Shown piece after piece: positions 4,489 through 5,787 of a DNA stretch of 5,787 nucleotides. The position numbers and the translations under genes are program-made. The stretch's first letter is position 1; every line of letters starts with the position of its first letter. The notes under the pieces were generated by a model. It was not told the origin of the DNA. It worked only from the letters and a program-made list of their open reading frames with translations, and did not search any database. Source of the stretch: Acidobacteriota bacterium (lineage in GTDB: Bacteria; Acidobacteriota; Terriglobia; UBA7540); contig JAJYJL010000615.1 in NCBI GenBank assembly GCA_021789565.1, positions 1 to 5,787 on the forward strand. Direction: 5' to 3'.

Positions 4489-4980
4489 ATGAAAGATACC
4501 TACCTCCCTGCAACCGATGCTCCTCCCACTGGCAAGCTTAGAAGTCCATTGGCGCCTGTCGCGCTCACGGCTCTGAGGGCCATTCAAACGACCAAGGTCT
4601 GCCCAAAAGGATTTGAACTTTTTCTAGAAGGGCGGAAGCCGTGTGGCATTTATATTCTTTACTCGGGCCGGGTCGAGCTTTCGATAGCGGACAGTGTTGG
4701 CCGGCGCATGGTTCTGGGATCGGCGCTGCCTGGAGATATTCTGGGATTGAGCGCCGCAGTTTCGGGCACACACTACGAAGAAACAGCCGTGGCGGCAGTT
4801 ACCAGCCAGACAGGTTTCGTCAAATGCCAGGACTTCCTTCACTTTATGGCCCGTCATCCGGAGGCTGCCTTCTGGGTTGTCCAGTTATTAAGCGACCGGG
4901 TGACGGCCACGCTCGACCAACTCTCGTGCATTAATGACAAGCCTTCCAGAGACATCCGGCAATTGCGCAGAACGCAGTAA
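4489..4980 (+). CDS. Crp/Fnr-type effector-binding protein lacking the DNA-binding domain
   Basis: This 163-residue protein has the cyclic-nucleotide-type beta-roll (about 32-115) and the dimer helix (about 125-147), then ends in SCINDKPSRDIRQLRRTQ with no winged HTH. Family members are usually about 220-240 residues. It is a clear relative of the FNR-like protein: both share a G-R-V-x-L-S strand, PG(E/D)ILGL (here 81-87), A-x-VS-x-T, and an 'LS' start of the dimer helix. It lacks the N-terminal Cys cluster; its cysteines (38, 52, 113, 147) do not match FNR ligands, except that Cys113 lies near the region of FNR's fourth ligand. No HTH is found in any frame of the 130 bp downstream, so this is not a simple frameshift. 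It may be a sensor or heterodimer partner that blocks DNA binding, or a decayed gene; its well-formed promoter region favours the former. Confidence 0.85.
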   Translation: MKDTYLPATDAPPTGKLRSPLAPVALTALRAIQTTKVCPKGFELFLEGRKPCGIYILYSGRVELSIADSVGRRMVLGSALPGDILGLSAAVSGTHYEETAVAAVTSQTGFVKCQDFLHFMARHPEAAFWVVQLLSDRVTATLDQLSCINDKPSRDIRQLRRTQ

Positions 4981-5025
4981 CGCCGTTTCCAGGTTCTATC
5001 AGCAACAGTGTAATGTCCAAGACAA

Positions 5026-5057
5026 TTGCGCGAACCGCAACGCCGCCGTCTTGCGCG
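5026..5057. repeat. TTGCGCG direct repeats with CGCAA between, in the convergent gap
   Basis: TTGCGCG occurs at 5026-5032 and 5051-5057. CGCAA (5036-5040) can pair with TTGCG of either copy (5026-5030 or 5051-5055). It lies in the 132-bp gap between the convergent HTH-less gene and cydB and might form a shared terminator hairpin, but no T-run follows on either strand. Confidence 0.3.
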
Positions 5058-5112
5058 CGATGCCGCCAAAACAAGGGAGTCACAATGCCCCGTTGAGTAC
5101 AGGATGCAGCAC

Positions 5113-5787
5113 TCAGTAGTGGCCTTCCTCCAGACGTACCTTTCCGTGGAACACCCGATGAACATAGGTGCTGTAAACGATTACGGCGATCATGCCAAAA
5201 GCGTTGGCAATCAGGGAAACTCGGAGCGCATGCGGTGAAGAGGCGGAGTTGAAAATGTTCAGGCTGTACTGCGGATTAACAGTTGATGGAAGCAGGTTCG
5301 GATACACTGTCAGTGCAGCAGTCAGCATCAGCGAAATAATGAGAAGCGTGGACGACCAGAAAGCGGCTCTGCTGCGGTCCGCCCCGCGAGACAGGAATCC
5401 CCACACCAGCCCGGATAGAATGAAAAAGGGTATGACCCACGCCGCCGGATAAACCTGAAAAGTGCGGGGACTGCCCGCCAGCATGATAAACGTGGCCACG
5501 GTGACCACAATCGTCATGAAGACAGTGATCCACCACAGCGCCCGCGACCACCTGACGGCCCGTTCGAATAATGCGCCCTCGGTCTTCACGCGCAGATAAT
5601 TCGATCCGTGCCACGCAAGCACCACCACGTTCAGGATGCCTGTGAGCAGCGCATATGGGTTCAGCATCAAAGTGAAGGTTCCCTGGAAATATCCGTCCGC
5701 GCCGATCGGCAAGCCACGCACCACATTTCCCAAGGCGACGCCCAGCAGCAGGGCCAGCACTATGCTGCCGACCCAGAAGCCGGCATC
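5113..5787 (-). CDS. cydB: Cytochrome bd ubiquinol oxidase subunit II, 5' partial
   Basis: This is subunit II of the membrane quinol oxidase that reduces oxygen to water with high affinity; the hemes sit in CydA, with CydB as the partner subunit. The frame is open to the right edge, reading DAGFWVGSI before the GTG at 5760, so that GTG is internal and the N-terminal part is missing. About 224 residues are visible of a usual 335-380. Recognisable family features are GLPIGADGYFQGTF, LNPYALLTGILNVVVLAWHG, YLRVKTEG, and the C-terminal NIFNSASSPHALRV with STYVHRVFHGKV. About six hydrophobic membrane segments are visible. It stops at TGA (5113-5115) and converges with the HTH-less Crp-like gene. 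cydA would be expected upstream, beyond the right edge. Its promoter is outside the window, so control by the nearby FNR-like protein cannot be seen here. Confidence 0.95.
   Translation of the reverse strand, partial: DAGFWVGSIVLALLLGVALGNVVRGLPIGADGYFQGTFTLMLNPYALLTGILNVVVLAWHGSNYLRVKTEGALFERAVRWSRALWWITVFMTIVVTVATFIMLAGSPRTFQVYPAAWVIPFFILSGLVWGFLSRGADRSRAAFWSSTLLIISLMLTAALTVYPNLLPSTVNPQYSLNIFNSASSPHALRVSLIANAFGMIAVIVYSTYVHRVFHGKVRLEEGHY

Noticed and set aside
1..5787. CRISPR arrays, insertion sequences, phage or plasmid genes
   Set aside because: There are no regularly spaced repeats, no transposase or integrase motifs, and no terminal inverted repeats with target duplications. The 11-bp inverted repeat encloses only 39 bp.

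Overview
The window looks like bacterial chromosome of moderate GC content. The protein styles suggest a soil or sediment acidobacterium: a one-component PAS/GAF sigma-54 activator, a short STAS protein of the 'ELERSWKE' kind, and Crp/Fnr regulators with a 'PGEILGL' motif. That assignment is an inference from remembered family style, not from a marker gene.

Layout, left to right. (1) Positions 1-1667 hold the 3' part of a sigma-54-dependent transcriptional activator (end of PAS, GAF, AAA+, Fis-type HTH). (2) A 220-bp gap with a candidate -24/-12 promoter leads to a 138-residue receiver-like protein (1888-2304) that has lost the residues needed for phosphorylation. (3) A 197-bp gap with several dyads and a terminator-like hairpin leads to a tight two-gene unit: a STAS-fold protein (2502-2798) and an FNR-like Crp-family regulator (2800-3516). 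The regulator has four suitably placed cysteines for an iron-sulfur cluster but a CRP-type recognition helix (R-E-x-x-x-R). (4) About 970 bp follow without a convincing protein gene (3517-4488). (5) A second Crp/Fnr-type protein (4489-4980) has the effector-binding and dimer-helix parts but no DNA-binding domain. (6) On the opposite strand and convergent with it lies the C-terminal two thirds of cydB (5113-5787), subunit II of the high-affinity cytochrome bd oxidase, running off the right edge.

The theme is control of respiration at low oxygen or changing redox state: an FNR-like sensor, an HTH-less relative and a bd oxidase gene. The most interesting part is the gap at 3517-4488. It contains three GTGA-N6-TCAC palindromes, the site type that a CRP-like recognition helix should read, plus an FNR-box-like palindrome and a TCACAA/TTGTGA palindrome. 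Two of the GTGA-N6-TCAC sites (centres 3655.5 and 3677.5) sit exactly 22 bp apart. The nearer one is 41.5 bp upstream of the start site predicted from a -10-like hexamer, and that promoter points into non-coding sequence holding an 11-bp perfect inverted repeat and two competing 8-bp helices. This is a candidate regulator-controlled structured RNA. The other three palindromes (centres 4374.5, 4396.5, 4429.5) are spaced 22 and 33 bp apart in front of the HTH-less gene, the last again at about -42 of a predicted start.

All site and promoter calls are by eye from one sequence; none has been tested by conservation or expression.
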